From positions 1 to 59,905 of the forward strand of contig CABVRV010000009.1 of NCBI GenBank assembly GCA_902500755.1: a stretch of 59,905 bases of DNA, written 5' to 3'. The notes beneath the pieces are model-generated. The model searched no databases. It was not told where the DNA came from and worked only from the letters and a program-made list of their open reading frames with translations. Of this stretch, positions 33,221-42,726 are shown in pieces. The position numbers and the translations under genes were made by a program. The DNA is from an uncultured Nitrospira sp. (GTDB lineage: Bacteria > Nitrospirota > Nitrospiria > Nitrospirales > Nitrospiraceae). How positions within the stretch are numbered: position 1 is the first letter of the stretch; each line of letters begins with the position of its first letter.

Positions 33221-33471
33221 GAGTTCTTTGCCTTGAGCATCTACCTCTTAAGGCTGCGCGTGTTCCATGAATGTTTTCCCGATCAGGCTGGTATCGGTCG
33301 TTTCTCCCTGATTCTTGACAGGGATGTCTGGCAGTTTGTCAACAAACTGCCAGAAAGCTAAATGCTTTTTCCCGCTGAGATGCATGCGATCAGTGTCTTG
33401 CTTGAGTTTTCAGAAAACGCATTGTAAGGTCTTGCGTACCTCAAACTCACGCTCACAGGACTCCAGACACG
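33221..33471. promoter_or_regulatory. Upstream region of PBP1A with a 13-bp-arm palindrome
   Basis: Arms at 33327-33339 (TCTGGCAGTTTGT) and 33342-33354 (its exact reverse complement) are separated only by CA. There is no T run on either side, so it could be an operator or a bidirectional stop between the divergent response-regulator and PBP1A genes. No gene is seen. Confidence 0.55.
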
Positions 33472-35886
33472 ATGCCGAGAGACGATCGATTTATCGAGAT
33501 GATTCAAAAGCCGCCACGCCGCCATCTGCGTCGGTGGCAGGTCATGCTGATCGGTCTGGTCGCTGTCACCATCCTCGGCGCGACGACTGTCGCGGGGGTC
33601 TTGTGGCATTTTGCGAATGATCTCCCATCACTCGACCTGCTTCAGAACTACCAACCCAGCTTGGTCACCACCGTCTACTCGGATGATGGGCAATCCATCG
33701 GGCAGTTCTTCATCGAGCGGCGTATCCTGACGCCACTGGCTGAAATTCCCAAGACGCTCACGCAGGCGGTGATCGCCACGGAGGACGCGCGGTTTTTTGA
33801 GCATCCAGGATTGGACTACATTGGGATGTTGCGAGCCGCGTGGACTAATATTCGGCACGGCGGGAGAAAGGTGGAGGGCGCCAGCACGATCACGCAACAA
33901 TTGGCGCGGTCGTTGTTTCTGTCGTCGGAGCGTTCCTATGAGCGGAAAATTCGCGAGCTCATCTTGGCTTACAAGATGGAAGCCGTCTCGGGGAAAGAGC
34001 AGATTCTTGAAACCTATCTGAACCAGATCTATTTTGGCCAAGGGGCTTATGGGGTAGGCTCAGCAGCACGCTCCTATTTCGGGAAAGACATCAGGGATCT
34101 GACTCTTGCGGAATCCGCCTTCTTGGCGGGACTGCCGAAATCCCCCAGCCGGTTTTCTCCGTTCACGGCCTATGAGCTGGCGAAGAAGCGGCAAGAGCAT
34201 GTGCTCGGTCGAATGGAGGAAGTTGGCTTTATCACGGCAGCGGAACGGGAGGCGGCTGTACATGAGCAGCTGAAATTCCACCGACCCGGAAGCGAGCATC
34301 TCGCCCCGTACTTCGTCGAGTACGTTCGTCAATTACTTGTGGCGAAATACGGGGAGTCGATGGTGTACAAGGGTGGTCTCCAGATCTACACGACGTTGAA
34401 CATCGAGATGCAGAAAGCAGCGGAGGCCGCGTTTCTGAATGGAGTCCGGGAGTTGGATAAACGGGAAGGGTGGCGAGGGCCTCGTCGCACCGTCGACCTG
34501 GCGACGTTCCAACCGTCGGAGTCGACCTCAACGGATCAGTCGTTGAAGACGGGGAGTTTGGGGGAAGGGGTCGTCCTAAAGGTCGCCAAAGATCACTATG
34601 TGGTTCAAGTCGGCGCGTTTACTGCGAGGCTGGCGTTTGATGACATGGCGTGGGCCAAGCGGATGCTCAAAGGATCGGATCCCGCGGTGGACTTCATCGT
34701 CAACCAGAATGTGAAACAGATCCTGAAACCGGGAGATGTCATCGAAATTGGGATCAAGAAGATGACGAAAGAGGGGATCCAGCTCACTTTGGAGCAGACC
34801 CCCATCGTCGAGGGAGGCTTGATTGCGATCGATCCAATGGTCGGTGCGATACGCGCGATGGTGGGCGGGTATGATTTTTCCCGCAGTGAGTATAATCGTG
34901 CCGTCCAAGCCCATCGACAGCCCGGATCCGCGTTTAAACCCCTCATTTACGCCACCGCGATGAGCCAGGGGCTAAGTCCGGCCACGCAGATCCTTGACGC
35001 TCCGGTGGTGTATGAGCAGGAAGAGGAAGACAAGATCTGGAAACCAGAGAACTATGGACGGAGATTCCACGGCATGGTGAGTCTCCGCGATGCGCTGGCG
35101 CAGTCGCACAATCTGGCGACGGTTCGGTTGTTGGACAAAGTCGGGGTGAAGAACGTGGTCGAGTTCTCGCGAACGGTCGGAGTCACGAGTCCGCTTCCTG
35201 CCGATCTGTCTCTGGGGCTCGGCTCCTCCTCGGTCGGTTTGATGGAATTGACCTCGGTGTACGGCGTGTTCTTGAATCAGGGGATTCGGGTGGAACCGTA
35301 TGCCATCAAATTGGTCAAGGATAGCACGGGAAAGACGATCGAGGCGGTTGAACCAGATCCTCGTGAGGTCATTACGAAAGAAACCGCGTATCTGATCGCC
35401 AACATGATGGAAGATGTCGTGCAGAAGGGAACGGGACAGGCTGCAAAGGCTCTGGGGCGTCCAATCGCGGGAAAGACCGGCACGACCAACGACTACCTCA
35501 ATGCCTGGTTTATCGGAGGCACACCGAACTTGGTGACCGGCGTGTATGTCGGGTTCGATGACCGTCGTTCCCTGGGTCCGAGTGAGACCGGCGCGCGGGC
35601 GGCCTTACCGATCTGGATGGCCTTTGTGAAAGAAGCGCTCAAGCAACTTCCCGTGGTCCCGTTCGAAATTCCGGATGGCGTGACATTCGTCAAAGTTGAC
35701 TCCGCGACAGGTCTTCTGGAGTCGGAGCAGGGAGCAGATGGAGAAGGTGAAAACGGAACGGTGGAGCTTTTCTCAAAAGGCAGTGAGCCCACCCAAGCCG
35801 TCCAGCGACGAGTGGACCCCACCGACTTCTACAAGATGGATCAAATTCCCGAGAGGCAACCGACGGAGGAGCGAGATGTGGAATAG
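33472..35886 (+). CDS. mrcA: Class A penicillin-binding protein 1A
   Basis: This 804-residue bifunctional peptidoglycan synthase has one N-terminal membrane anchor (VMLIGLVAVTILGATTVAGV). The glycosyltransferase domain has AVIATEDARFFEHPG and EGASTITQQLAR. The transpeptidase domain has RQPGSAFKPLIYA (Ser nucleophile), SHN in AQSHNLATV and KTGTTNDYLNAW. The acidic, low-complexity C-terminus is normal for the family. It builds and cross-links glycan strands in the periplasm. It stands alone on its strand; iscX is convergent 5 bp away. Confidence 0.95.
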   Translation: MPRDDRFIEMIQKPPRRHLRRWQVMLIGLVAVTILGATTVAGVLWHFANDLPSLDLLQNYQPSLVTTVYSDDGQSIGQFFIERRILTPLAEIPKTLTQAVIATEDARFFEHPGLDYIGMLRAAWTNIRHGGRKVEGASTITQQLARSLFLSSERSYERKIRELILAYKMEAVSGKEQILETYLNQIYFGQGAYGVGSAARSYFGKDIRDLTLAESAFLAGLPKSPSRFSPFTAYELAKKRQEHVLGRMEEVGFITAAEREAAVHEQLKFHRPGSEHLAPYFVEYVRQLLVAKYGESMVYKGGLQIYTTLNIEMQKAAEAAFLNGVRELDKREGWRGPRRTVDLATFQPSESTSTDQSLKTGSLGEGVVLKVAKDHYVVQVGAFTARLAFDDMAWAKRMLKGSDPAVDFIVNQNVKQILKPGDVIEIGIKKMTKEGIQLTLEQTPIVEGGLIAIDPMVGAIRAMVGGYDFSRSEYNRAVQAHRQPGSAFKPLIYATAMSQGLSPATQILDAPVVYEQEEEDKIWKPENYGRRFHGMVSLRDALAQSHNLATVRLLDKVGVKNVVEFSRTVGVTSPLPADLSLGLGSSSVGLMELTSVYGVFLNQGIRVEPYAIKLVKDSTGKTIEAVEPDPREVITKETAYLIANMMEDVVQKGTGQAAKALGRPIAGKTGTTNDYLNAWFIGGTPNLVTGVYVGFDDRRSLGPSETGARAALPIWMAFVKEALKQLPVVPFEIPDGVTFVKVDSATGLLESEQGADGEGENGTVELFSKGSEPTQAVQRRVDPTDFYKMDQIPERQPTEERDVE

Positions 35887-35891
35887 CTCGG

Positions 35892-36104
35892 CTACGATTT
35901 CGAATCCTGATACTCTTCATGCCACGCCATTTGAATTGTTTCTAAGATTTTCTCGTTCGACTTCTTCGGGTCGTCCTTAAAGTCCGACAGCGCCACGATC
36001 CAGGCATGCATGTCGGTGAAGCGTACGGTCAGCGGATCCGTCTCAGGGTGTTCTTCGACCAACCGTATTGCGATATCTTCTGCGTCTTGCCACTTCAGCT
36101 CCAT
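35892..36104 (-). CDS. iscX: Fe-S assembly protein IscX
   Basis: This 70-residue acidic protein starts MELKWQDAEDIAIRLVEEHP and continues with DPLTVRFTDMHAWIVALSDF, matching IscX (YfhJ) in length and sequence. IscX binds IscS and tunes sulfur transfer and iron delivery. It is the last gene of the isc operon here, 39 bp after hscA. Confidence 0.9.
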   Translation of the reverse strand: MELKWQDAEDIAIRLVEEHPETDPLTVRFTDMHAWIVALSDFKDDPKKSNEKILETIQMAWHEEYQDSKS

Positions 36105-36143
36105 GGTGTCCTCATGGTCTTACCGGTCGTGGTGTGTGGTGAA

Positions 36144-37961
36144 TTACACGTCGGATACTTTCTTCCCGTGCAGACTTTTTTTGAGCGAATCGTCCAGCAT
36201 CACGACGTTCAAGTGTTTCGCAGCCTGTTCAAGATCCGCCATGCGCGCACGGATGAGACGAGCATCGGTACCGTCTTTCGCTGTGGAGAGTAGCGCGAGC
36301 GCCGTACGAATGCCATTCACCTCCTCGGTGGACGCTAGATGTCCTGCTTCGGCCAGAGATTTCTCGGTCGTCTTGACCAACGCGTCGGCGTCCAATCGAG
36401 CTTCGATCAACTTCCGAGCGCTGACGTCCTCAGCGGCGAATTTGAATGAGTCTTCGATCATCCGCTCCACTTCCGTATCGGACAATCCATAAGACGGTTT
36501 GACCTCGATCGACTGACTTTGCCCGGTCCGCATATCCTTTGCGGTCACGTTCAAGATGCCGTTCGCGTCGATCAAAAAGGTCACCTCGATGCGGGGTACC
36601 CCTGCCGGAAGCGGCGGCACTTTGAGGCGGAATCGCGCCAGGCTCCGGTTGTCTTTGACGAGCTCGCGCTCGCCCTGCAGGATGTGGATGTCTACCCCGG
36701 TCTGGCCGTCGACATAGGTGGTGAACATTTCCTTCGCGCTCGCTGGAATGGTCGTATTCCGGCGGATCAGACTGCTCATGACTCCGCCCATCGTTTCAAT
36801 GCCGAGAGACAGGGGCGTTACGTCGAGCAGCAGCATATCTGTCGTTCCGCCGCTCAGGATATCGGCTTGCACAGCCGCTCCGAGCGCGACGACTTCGTCC
36901 GGATTCAAATGGCAATGCGGAACCTTTCCGAACAGCGCTTCGACGCGTTGCCGGACCAATGGCATGCGGGTGGAGCCACCCACTAACACCACTTCGTCGA
37001 TATCGTTCGGCGTAAGGCCGGCATCTTTTAACGCGATGCGACAGGGCGCTAAGGTACATTCGATGATCCTTACCACGAGAGACTCAAGCTGATCGCGTGT
37101 CAGCTCTCTGGTAAAGCGTCCTTTGTCCTCCGGGAGCTCGATGGTGATCTCGGTTTTGAGCTCATCAGAAAGGCGTATCTTGGCTCGCTCGGCTTCTAAC
37201 CGGATAGCCTGCATATGATCGGGGTAACTGCCGATATCAATCCCACGCTGGTCTCGTATTTCTTCCACAAACAGATCGACCAGAACCCGATCGAGATCAT
37301 CTCCGCCAAGGTGGGTGTCGCCGTTAGTCGCCAGCACTTCAAAGATGCCGTCTTTCAACTTCAGGATCGAGATATCGAATGTTCCGCCGCCGAAGTCATA
37401 GACGGCGATCGTCCCTTGCGTTTTTTCCTGAAGCCCATACGCGAGCGAGGCGGCGGTCGGTTCATTGATGATCCGGAGCACTTCCAACCCCGCGATCAGG
37501 CCCGCATCCTTTGTGGCCTGTCGCTGGCTGTCATTGAAGTAAGCTGGAACGGTGATGACGGCTTTCGTAAGGCTTTCGCCGAGGTGCGCCTCCGCGCGCC
37601 GCTTCAATTCTTTAAGGATCATGGCGGAGATCTGCGGCGGCGAATAATTCTTTGGGCCCAAACGGATTCGGATCACACCTCCGGTTTCACTGAGATGGTA
37701 GGGGAAATAGGCCAACTCGCTTTGAACATCCACCAGCCCTTTTCCCATGAACCGTTTGACGGAATAGACGGTGCGTTCAGGATTCCGCGTCAAATGCTCC
37801 CTGGCGGAATCTCCGACGATCAAACCATTGTCCGTCAAGGCGACGACTGATGGCACCATCGTCCGACCGTGTCGGTCAGGCACGACGCAGGGTTGATCGT
37901 CCTTCATGTAGGCGATCAGTGAATTAGTCGTGCCCAGGTCGATGCCGACTATGCGTGCCAT
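36144..37961 (-). CDS. hscA: Hsp70-type Fe-S chaperone HscA
   Basis: This 605-residue Hsp70 has the ATPase domain start GIDLGTTNSLIAYM, phosphate loops IAVYDFGGGTFDISIL and VVLVGGSTRMPLVRQRV, the linker LLLDVTPLSLGIE and a substrate-binding domain. The N-terminal loop lacks the extra segment of Gram-negative DnaK, as in HscA. Placement directly after hscB supports HscA, which releases clusters from IscU. DnaK proper would be expected beside grpE/dnaJ, which are absent. Confidence 0.9.
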   Translation of the reverse strand: MARIVGIDLGTTNSLIAYMKDDQPCVVPDRHGRTMVPSVVALTDNGLIVGDSAREHLTRNPERTVYSVKRFMGKGLVDVQSELAYFPYHLSETGGVIRIRLGPKNYSPPQISAMILKELKRRAEAHLGESLTKAVITVPAYFNDSQRQATKDAGLIAGLEVLRIINEPTAASLAYGLQEKTQGTIAVYDFGGGTFDISILKLKDGIFEVLATNGDTHLGGDDLDRVLVDLFVEEIRDQRGIDIGSYPDHMQAIRLEAERAKIRLSDELKTEITIELPEDKGRFTRELTRDQLESLVVRIIECTLAPCRIALKDAGLTPNDIDEVVLVGGSTRMPLVRQRVEALFGKVPHCHLNPDEVVALGAAVQADILSGGTTDMLLLDVTPLSLGIETMGGVMSSLIRRNTTIPASAKEMFTTYVDGQTGVDIHILQGERELVKDNRSLARFRLKVPPLPAGVPRIEVTFLIDANGILNVTAKDMRTGQSQSIEVKPSYGLSDTEVERMIEDSFKFAAEDVSARKLIEARLDADALVKTTEKSLAEAGHLASTEEVNGIRTALALLSTAKDGTDARLIRARMADLEQAAKHLNVVMLDDSLKKSLHGKKVSDV

Positions 37962-37986
37962 ATCAAAGATGCTGAAACGTGTGTCA

Positions 37987-38709
37987 TCAGGCGATCGTTG
38001 CTGCCAGATCGTTGACGATGTTGTTGACGTAGGTTCGGTTTGACAGTAAATCGCGCATGTGTTTCAAGATTCGATCCCGCTCTGCCCTTGCCTGGCTCGT
38101 GGCTTCTCCTCTGTCCTGTAGCTCATCCCAGTCTGTAAAGAGCTGCTGAAGTTGTGACTCCATTTCTTCACGGCGCCGTTCCAGCGTCTGTTGCTCCCCT
38201 TGGAGCATGGCACGGAGCCGATGGCCCTCGTCGGAATCATGATCCGAGGCCCGGTACTGATCCAAGGTATCTTGTAGTTCCAGGATTTCCTCGAAGAGGT
38301 CGGCTGGAGGAGACGTTCGGATATCTTTGACCGAGCCGGCTTCAAGGGCCAGGAGGTACTCCGCTCGTTGTATGGGATCACGAAGCGTCCGATAAGCCGT
38401 ATTGAGCACGGCGGCGTTGCCCAGGCTGATCGTTTGTTCGGTCGGACTTTTGGTTTGATAAAAGTCAGGGTGAAAGGCTCGGCTCAATTCGTAGAACTTC
38501 GCTTCCAGCTTTTTGGGGTCTAAGGTGAGGCGACGAGGGAATCCGAGACAGGTGAAGTAGTCGGTGTCTTTCGAAACCGGCTGGACTTTCACGCATCTCT
38601 CGCAGAAGTATTCCCCCGACATCTCGGATTGACAATGCCAGCACATGCTTCTGGCCATCTGCAGCTGGCGGCGGGTTTCCGAATGGGTAGAGGATTGATC
38701 GTGAGCCAT
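37987..38709 (-). CDS. hscB: J-domain co-chaperone HscB with an N-terminal zinc finger
   Basis: The 240-residue protein has a CWHCQSEM...FCERC zinc finger at residues ~22-40, as in mitochondrial HscB/Jac1 and some bacteria. The J-domain follows (DYFTCLGFPRRLTL to the HPD in SRAFHPDFYQTKS), then the C-terminal three-helix IscU-binding domain (EEILELQDTLDQYRAS). It delivers IscU to HscA. The start at 38709 is uncertain; an internal Met before the zinc finger is also possible. Confidence 0.9.
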   Translation of the reverse strand: MAHDQSSTHSETRRQLQMARSMCWHCQSEMSGEYFCERCVKVQPVSKDTDYFTCLGFPRRLTLDPKKLEAKFYELSRAFHPDFYQTKSPTEQTISLGNAAVLNTAYRTLRDPIQRAEYLLALEAGSVKDIRTSPPADLFEEILELQDTLDQYRASDHDSDEGHRLRAMLQGEQQTLERRREEMESQLQQLFTDWDELQDRGEATSQARAERDRILKHMRDLLSNRTYVNNIVNDLAATIA

Positions 38710-38766
38710 AAAGAAATATCCGGCATGACACGCGCCATGCTTCGTCGGGATCTCCTGTGTTTTGAA

Positions 38767-39123
38767 TCAGGCGGAGAACGATTCCCCGCAGCCGCAGGTC
38801 TTGTTGGCGTTTGGGTTGATGAACTTGAAGTTTCCGCCCATTAGGTCCTTTTGATAATCCAATTGCGTGCCTTGGAGATAGATCGCGCTCTTGGCGTCGA
38901 TGATCACTTTCACACCGTCGATCGCATAGATTTGATCATACTGCCCGATCTTGTCATCGAAATTAATCGTATAGCTCAAGCCGGAACAGCCTCCTCCCTT
39001 CACCCCAAGACGTAGTCCGCCTTCTTCGATCCCTTGCACATTGATCAACCGCTTGACTTCCTTCAACGCCGAATCGGTCAGCGAGATGATCGGAGCCTGA
39101 GTCTCTACGTTGGTTGTATCCAT
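38767..39123 (-). CDS. iscA: A-type Fe-S carrier (IscA/ErpA)
   Basis: This 118-residue protein has the three conserved cysteines: GGGCSGLSYTI and the C-terminal TCGCGESF. The preceding ISLTDSALKEVKRL is typical. A-type carriers accept clusters from IscU and pass them to target enzymes. It sits between iscU (22 bp) and hscB (57 bp) on the same strand. Confidence 0.92.
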   Translation of the reverse strand: MDTTNVETQAPIISLTDSALKEVKRLINVQGIEEGGLRLGVKGGGCSGLSYTINFDDKIGQYDQIYAIDGVKVIIDAKSAIYLQGTQLDYQKDLMGGNFKFINPNANKTCGCGESFSA

Positions 39124-39144
39124 GGGAAACTCCCTTCGTAAACG

Positions 39145-39543
39145 TTACTTGGTGTCGGTCGACTGGGCGTCAGTCTTCTTCTGATAATCGGTCAAGGCCG
39201 CTTTGATGGCATCTTCCGCGAGGACGGAACAGTGAATTTTCACCGGGGGAAGATTCAACTCTTGAACGATGTCCGTATTCTTAATCTTCTGAGCTTCTTC
39301 AATTGTCTTTCCCTTCAGCCATTCAGTGGCCAAGCTGGAGCTGGCGATGGCCGAACCGCAGCCGAACGTCTTGAATTTGGCATCGACGATCGTATCGTTC
39401 TGCACCTTGATCTGTAGCTTCATGACGTCGCCGCACTCCGGGGCTCCCACCATCCCGGTGCCCACGCCTTCCTCGTCTTTCTTAAAGCTCCCCATGTTGC
39501 GGGGGTTGTTGAAATGATCGACGACTTTATCGCTATATGCCAT
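39145..39543 (-). CDS. iscU: Fe-S scaffold protein IscU
   Basis: This 132-residue protein starts MAYSDKVVDHFNNPRNMGSF and has the scaffold cysteines in GAPECGDVM, FKTFGCGSAIASSS and KIHCSVLAEDAI, plus the HscA-recognition LPPVK. The polar tail after Tyr is short. It assembles [2Fe-2S] clusters with IscS. It follows iscS after 28 bp. Confidence 0.95.
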   Translation of the reverse strand: MAYSDKVVDHFNNPRNMGSFKKDEEGVGTGMVGAPECGDVMKLQIKVQNDTIVDAKFKTFGCGSAIASSSLATEWLKGKTIEEAQKIKNTDIVQELNLPPVKIHCSVLAEDAIKAALTDYQKKTDAQSTDTK

Positions 39544-39571
39544 GGTGTCCTCCGAAATATAAGTATCTCAG

Positions 39572-40789
39572 TTAGTGCGCTGCCCATTGCACGGATTTTA
39601 AGTCCACGCCTTCTTTTGCCATTTCATAGAGCGGGGACATTTCCCGCAACTTGGTGACGATCTCGATAACCTTTTTAATCGTGTAGTCAATCTCTTCGTC
39701 GGTGTTGAAACGGCCCAAGCCGAAACGAATCGATGAGTGGGCGAGCTCCGTACCGACGCCGAGCGCCCGCAGTACATATGAGGGCTCCAGCGTAGCCGAC
39801 GTGCAGGCCGACCCGGATGAAAGGGCGATGTCCTTCATCCCCATAAGTAACGACTCGCCTTCGACATAGGCAAACGAAATGTTGAGGTTCCCCGGTAGAC
39901 GGTTCGTCGGATGGCCGTTGAGGTAGCTTTCTTCAAGGGCGGCCATAATGTCGGTCTGGAGGCGGTCGCGCATCTTGCTGAGCCTGACCGCATCCGTGGC
40001 CATCTCTTGCTCACAGAGCTCACAAGCCTTTCCGAATCCGACGATCAATGGGACCGGCAGGGTGCCGGAACGCATGCCACGTTCGTGTCCTCCCCCGTCC
40101 ATCTGGGCCGCGATCCGAACGCGCGGGTTTCGTTTTCTGACGTAGAGCGCACCGACTCCCTTGGGACCGTAGATTTTATGGGATGTAAAAGACATGAGAT
40201 CAATACCCATGGCTTGGACATCGACGGGAATTTTCCCGACGCCCTGCGTCGCATCGCAATGAAAGAGGACACCTTTCGCTTTCGCAATCTTGCCGATCTC
40301 CTGGATAGGATTGATCGTGCCGATTTCGTTGTTGGCCAGCATGACCGAGATCAGGATCGTCTTATCGGTGATCGCATTCTGCACATCTTGAGGATTCACC
40401 ATGCCGTACTTATCGACCGGCAGATAGGTCACAGTCGCCAGCCCTTTGGCTTCAAGGGACTTGGCAGTATCGAGCACGGCCCGATGCTCCGTAGACGAGG
40501 TGATGATATGGGTGCCTTTTTCCTTGTACATCTCCAAGGCACCCTTCAGCGCCAGGTTGTCTGACTCAGTGGCGCCGCTGGTGAAGACGATTTCTTTGCC
40601 GTCGGCGTTGATCAGCTTCGCAATCTGCTTTCGGGCATGCTCCACGGCTTCTTCCGCGGCCCACCCGAAGGCGTGGTTGCGGCTGGCGGCATTGCCGAAT
40701 TTCTCGACGAAATACGGCAGCATGGCCTCCAGGACTCGCGGATCCATGGGAGTGGTGGAATGGTTATCGAGGAAAATGGGAAGCTTCAT
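39572..40789 (-). CDS. iscS: Cysteine desulfurase IscS
   Basis: This 405-residue PLP enzyme has the fold-type I features: [17 protein letters not shown], the His/Lys site in [19 protein letters not shown] (Lys bonded to PLP) and the catalytic loop Cys in [18 protein letters not shown]. It takes sulfur from cysteine for Fe-S clusters and tRNA thiolation. Two adjacent ATGs (40792 and 40789) overlap the iscR stop, with AAGGAG just upstream; the spacing slightly favours the second. Confidence 0.95.
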   Translation of the reverse strand: MKLPIFLDNHSTTPMDPRVLEAMLPYFVEKFGNAASRNHAFGWAAEEAVEHARKQIAKLINADGKEIVFTSGATESDNLALKGALEMYKEKGTHIITSSTEHRAVLDTAKSLEAKGLATVTYLPVDKYGMVNPQDVQNAITDKTILISVMLANNEIGTINPIQEIGKIAKAKGVLFHCDATQGVGKIPVDVQAMGIDLMSFTSHKIYGPKGVGALYVRKRNPRVRIAAQMDGGGHERGMRSGTLPVPLIVGFGKACELCEQEMATDAVRLSKMRDRLQTDIMAALEESYLNGHPTNRLPGNLNISFAYVEGESLLMGMKDIALSSGSACTSATLEPSYVLRALGVGTELAHSSIRFGLGRFNTDEEIDYTIKKVIEIVTKLREMSPLYEMAKEGVDLKSVQWAAH

Positions 40790-41259
40790 CATTCGACTCC
40801 TTGTGTCGAGGGAGATTGAATCGTAATCAGGGGTGTGCCACCCAGCATATCTCCCAACGTCATGTTGTTCAGTAACTGGTAGATGCTGTCTTGGACTTTC
40901 AACAGCGGTGTGCGAATGTTGCAATGTTCACGCTGCATACAGAATTCTCCCTCTTTTTCATGGGAGCAGTCTGTGATTCCTAGGGGACCTTCGATACTTT
41001 CCAGGATCTGCGCGATGGTGATCTGTCTGGCGCTTCGAGCCAGAAGATAGCCTCCCTTCGGGCCGTTGTGGCTTTCGATCAAGCCGTTTTTTGAGAGAAC
41101 CTGGAGGACCTTGGCCAACAACTCCAGGGGAATGTTGTATTCCTCAGCGATCTCTTTGGTATTCACCACACGACCAGGAGTGATATCGCCGAACTGGACC
41201 GACGCGATATGCTGTAAGGCCATGAGGGCATAATCAGCTTTTTTAGAAATCTTCAACAT
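40789..41259 (-). CDS. iscR: Rrf2-type [2Fe-2S] regulator IscR
   Basis: This 156-residue protein has a winged helix ([15 protein letters not shown] with [23 protein letters not shown] and [10 protein letters not shown]). Three cysteines lie in [17 protein letters not shown], the [2Fe-2S] ligands of IscR. Cluster-loaded IscR represses its own operon. It is the first gene of iscR-iscS-iscU-iscA-hscB-hscA-iscX. Confidence 0.93.
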   Translation of the reverse strand: MLKISKKADYALMALQHIASVQFGDITPGRVVNTKEIAEEYNIPLELLAKVLQVLSKNGLIESHNGPKGGYLLARSARQITIAQILESIEGPLGITDCSHEKEGEFCMQREHCNIRTPLLKVQDSIYQLLNNMTLGDMLGGTPLITIQSPSTQGVE

Positions 41260-41277
41260 TGCTATTGCCGATCGTTC

Positions 41278-41306
41278 AGATCGGAGACTATAATGATCTC
41301 CGATCT
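41278..41306 (-). promoter_or_regulatory. Operator-like inverted repeat before iscR
   Basis: A perfect repeat AGATCGGAGA / TCTCCGATCT (arms 41278-41287 and 41297-41306, 9-base spacer) lies 18 bp upstream of the iscR start. The spacer carries TATAGT on the minus strand, a possible -10, so a bound regulator would block RNA polymerase. It is the likely IscR site, although it does not match the E. coli type 1 sequence letter for letter. Confidence 0.55.
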
Positions 41307-41393
41307 ATATGGTCGGATAAAGACTAGCACGCAGATTTCTCTGATGTCAAGGCAGGGCGAGCGTTAAGCAATGGCTTAGAAAGGAATCGGTAC

Positions 41394-41810
41394 ATGGGCG
41401 GGACTAACCCTTATATTGAGAAGACGGATTATGAGCTGCCAAAAGTTTCGTATACGCTCAAATTTATTCAACCGAACGGGGATTCGACGACCGTCACCGT
41501 CGACCCCGAAAAACTTCCCTATGGAGAGACCGGCCTCCCCGGCAGCATTCTGGACATAGCGATGGGACACGGAGTAGATCTGGAGCATGTGTGTGGTGGG
41601 GTCTGCGCTTGTTCAACCTGCCATGTCGTCGTGAGGCAGGGGCTGGAATCTTGTAATGAAGGCACGGACGATGAATACGATCAGTTAGATGAGGCGCCTA
41701 TGACGACGCTCCAATCGCGCTTAGGATGCCAATGTGTCCCCAACGGGACGAAGGATGTCGTCGTTGAGATTCCCGCCGTGAACAAGAATCTTGTAAGAGA
41801 GACGCACTAA
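41394..41810 (+). CDS. fdx: ISC-type [2Fe-2S] ferredoxin
   Basis: This 138-residue adrenodoxin-type ferredoxin has cluster ligands in EHVCGGVCACSTCHVVV and a fourth Cys in RLGCQCVPN. The preceding ILDIAMGHGVDLE is typical. It supplies electrons to cluster assembly on IscU. It is divergent from iscR with a shared 134-bp control region; the usual place is at the end of the isc operon. AAAGGAA precedes the ATG. Confidence 0.9.
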   Translation: MGGTNPYIEKTDYELPKVSYTLKFIQPNGDSTTVTVDPEKLPYGETGLPGSILDIAMGHGVDLEHVCGGVCACSTCHVVVRQGLESCNEGTDDEYDQLDEAPMTTLQSRLGCQCVPNGTKDVVVEIPAVNKNLVRETH

Positions 41811-41893
41811 AGTCCAGCAACGTCCGTCGCTAGGCATGTTGGAGTGGTGATACGCGAGAAGAGTCTAGCCATGAAGGGATCCCGAATAGCGAC

Positions 41894-42598
41894 TCAGTCG
41901 TACGTCTCGATTTTCACCTCCTTCCGATCGTAACCCTGTTCCATAAAGTAGGCGCGGAGCGGACGGACAAAGGCTTTCGTTCCGCAGAGCAGGGGCACCG
42001 CTTTTGGCTGCCCCATGATCATTGGTGCAAGCATCGTCAGCGTTTTCTCGACGGCGTCCGCCTCGCCATTCTGAGCGACCAGGGGAAGGTAGCGGAACGA
42101 GGGCTGCTGCATGGCCATGGTGAGCCATTCCTGATGAAATAAGCTCTCTTCTTCGCTCGGGGCCACCGCAATCAAGAGGACCGGCGTGTGAGTTTTTGAA
42201 ACAAACACCTGCTTGAGGAGGCATCGTATCGGCACAAGTCCGGTATAGCGTCCAATGAGCAGTAATTCTCGATCGAGGGCTTGAGGAAGAATGAAGTTTC
42301 CATACGGGCCCGAGAGGAAGATTTCATCTCCCGACTTCAGTTGGTAGAGATAATTGGAGCCAAGCCCGCCTGGAACACGGTCGAAGACCAGGGTCAGCTC
42401 ACCATAGGGCGATGAGGGGTCGGCCATGGAGTATGCACGATTGAGCGGCGGTTTAGGTCCCACCGGAAGCTTGAGGGAAACCCATTGCCCAGGCTGAAAG
42501 GAAATTTTTGTGGTCTTGGGTTTGACCACCAGTTGGCGCACGTGAGGCGTGAGGTCGGTCACGGAAAGCACTGTGGCAGGTTGCGTCAGTTCCGCCAT
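41894..42598 (-). CDS. Ferredoxin-NADP reductase-like flavoprotein
   Basis: This 234-residue protein has the FNR fold: FAD-binding NRAYSMADPSSPYGELTLVF and the NAD(P)-binding part starting with FLSGPYGNFIL and LLLIGRYTGLVPIRCLL. A C-terminal PLLCGTKAFVRPLRAYF follows. The length indicates a reductase without a fused ferredoxin. Convergent placement next to fdx suggests it could reduce that ferredoxin, as inference. Confidence 0.82.
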   Translation of the reverse strand: MAELTQPATVLSVTDLTPHVRQLVVKPKTTKISFQPGQWVSLKLPVGPKPPLNRAYSMADPSSPYGELTLVFDRVPGGLGSNYLYQLKSGDEIFLSGPYGNFILPQALDRELLLIGRYTGLVPIRCLLKQVFVSKTHTPVLLIAVAPSEEESLFHQEWLTMAMQQPSFRYLPLVAQNGEADAVEKTLTMLAPMIMGQPKAVPLLCGTKAFVRPLRAYFMEQGYDRKEVKIETYD

Positions 42599-42726
42599 GA
42601 AGATCTCTGATTATCGTCATAGCAGAAGCTGTCTGGAGATGGAAGGACCGGCGCGATGTACAAGGATTTTCGCAGCATGGTATAGATGTCGCCATCGAAT
42701 CCATCTCGTAAAGGAACAACACCGTT

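Noticed and set aside
33020-33361. Plus-strand frame of 113 codons upstream of PBP1A
   Set aside because: It lies over the HPt relic, whose minus-strand reading is clearly protein-like.
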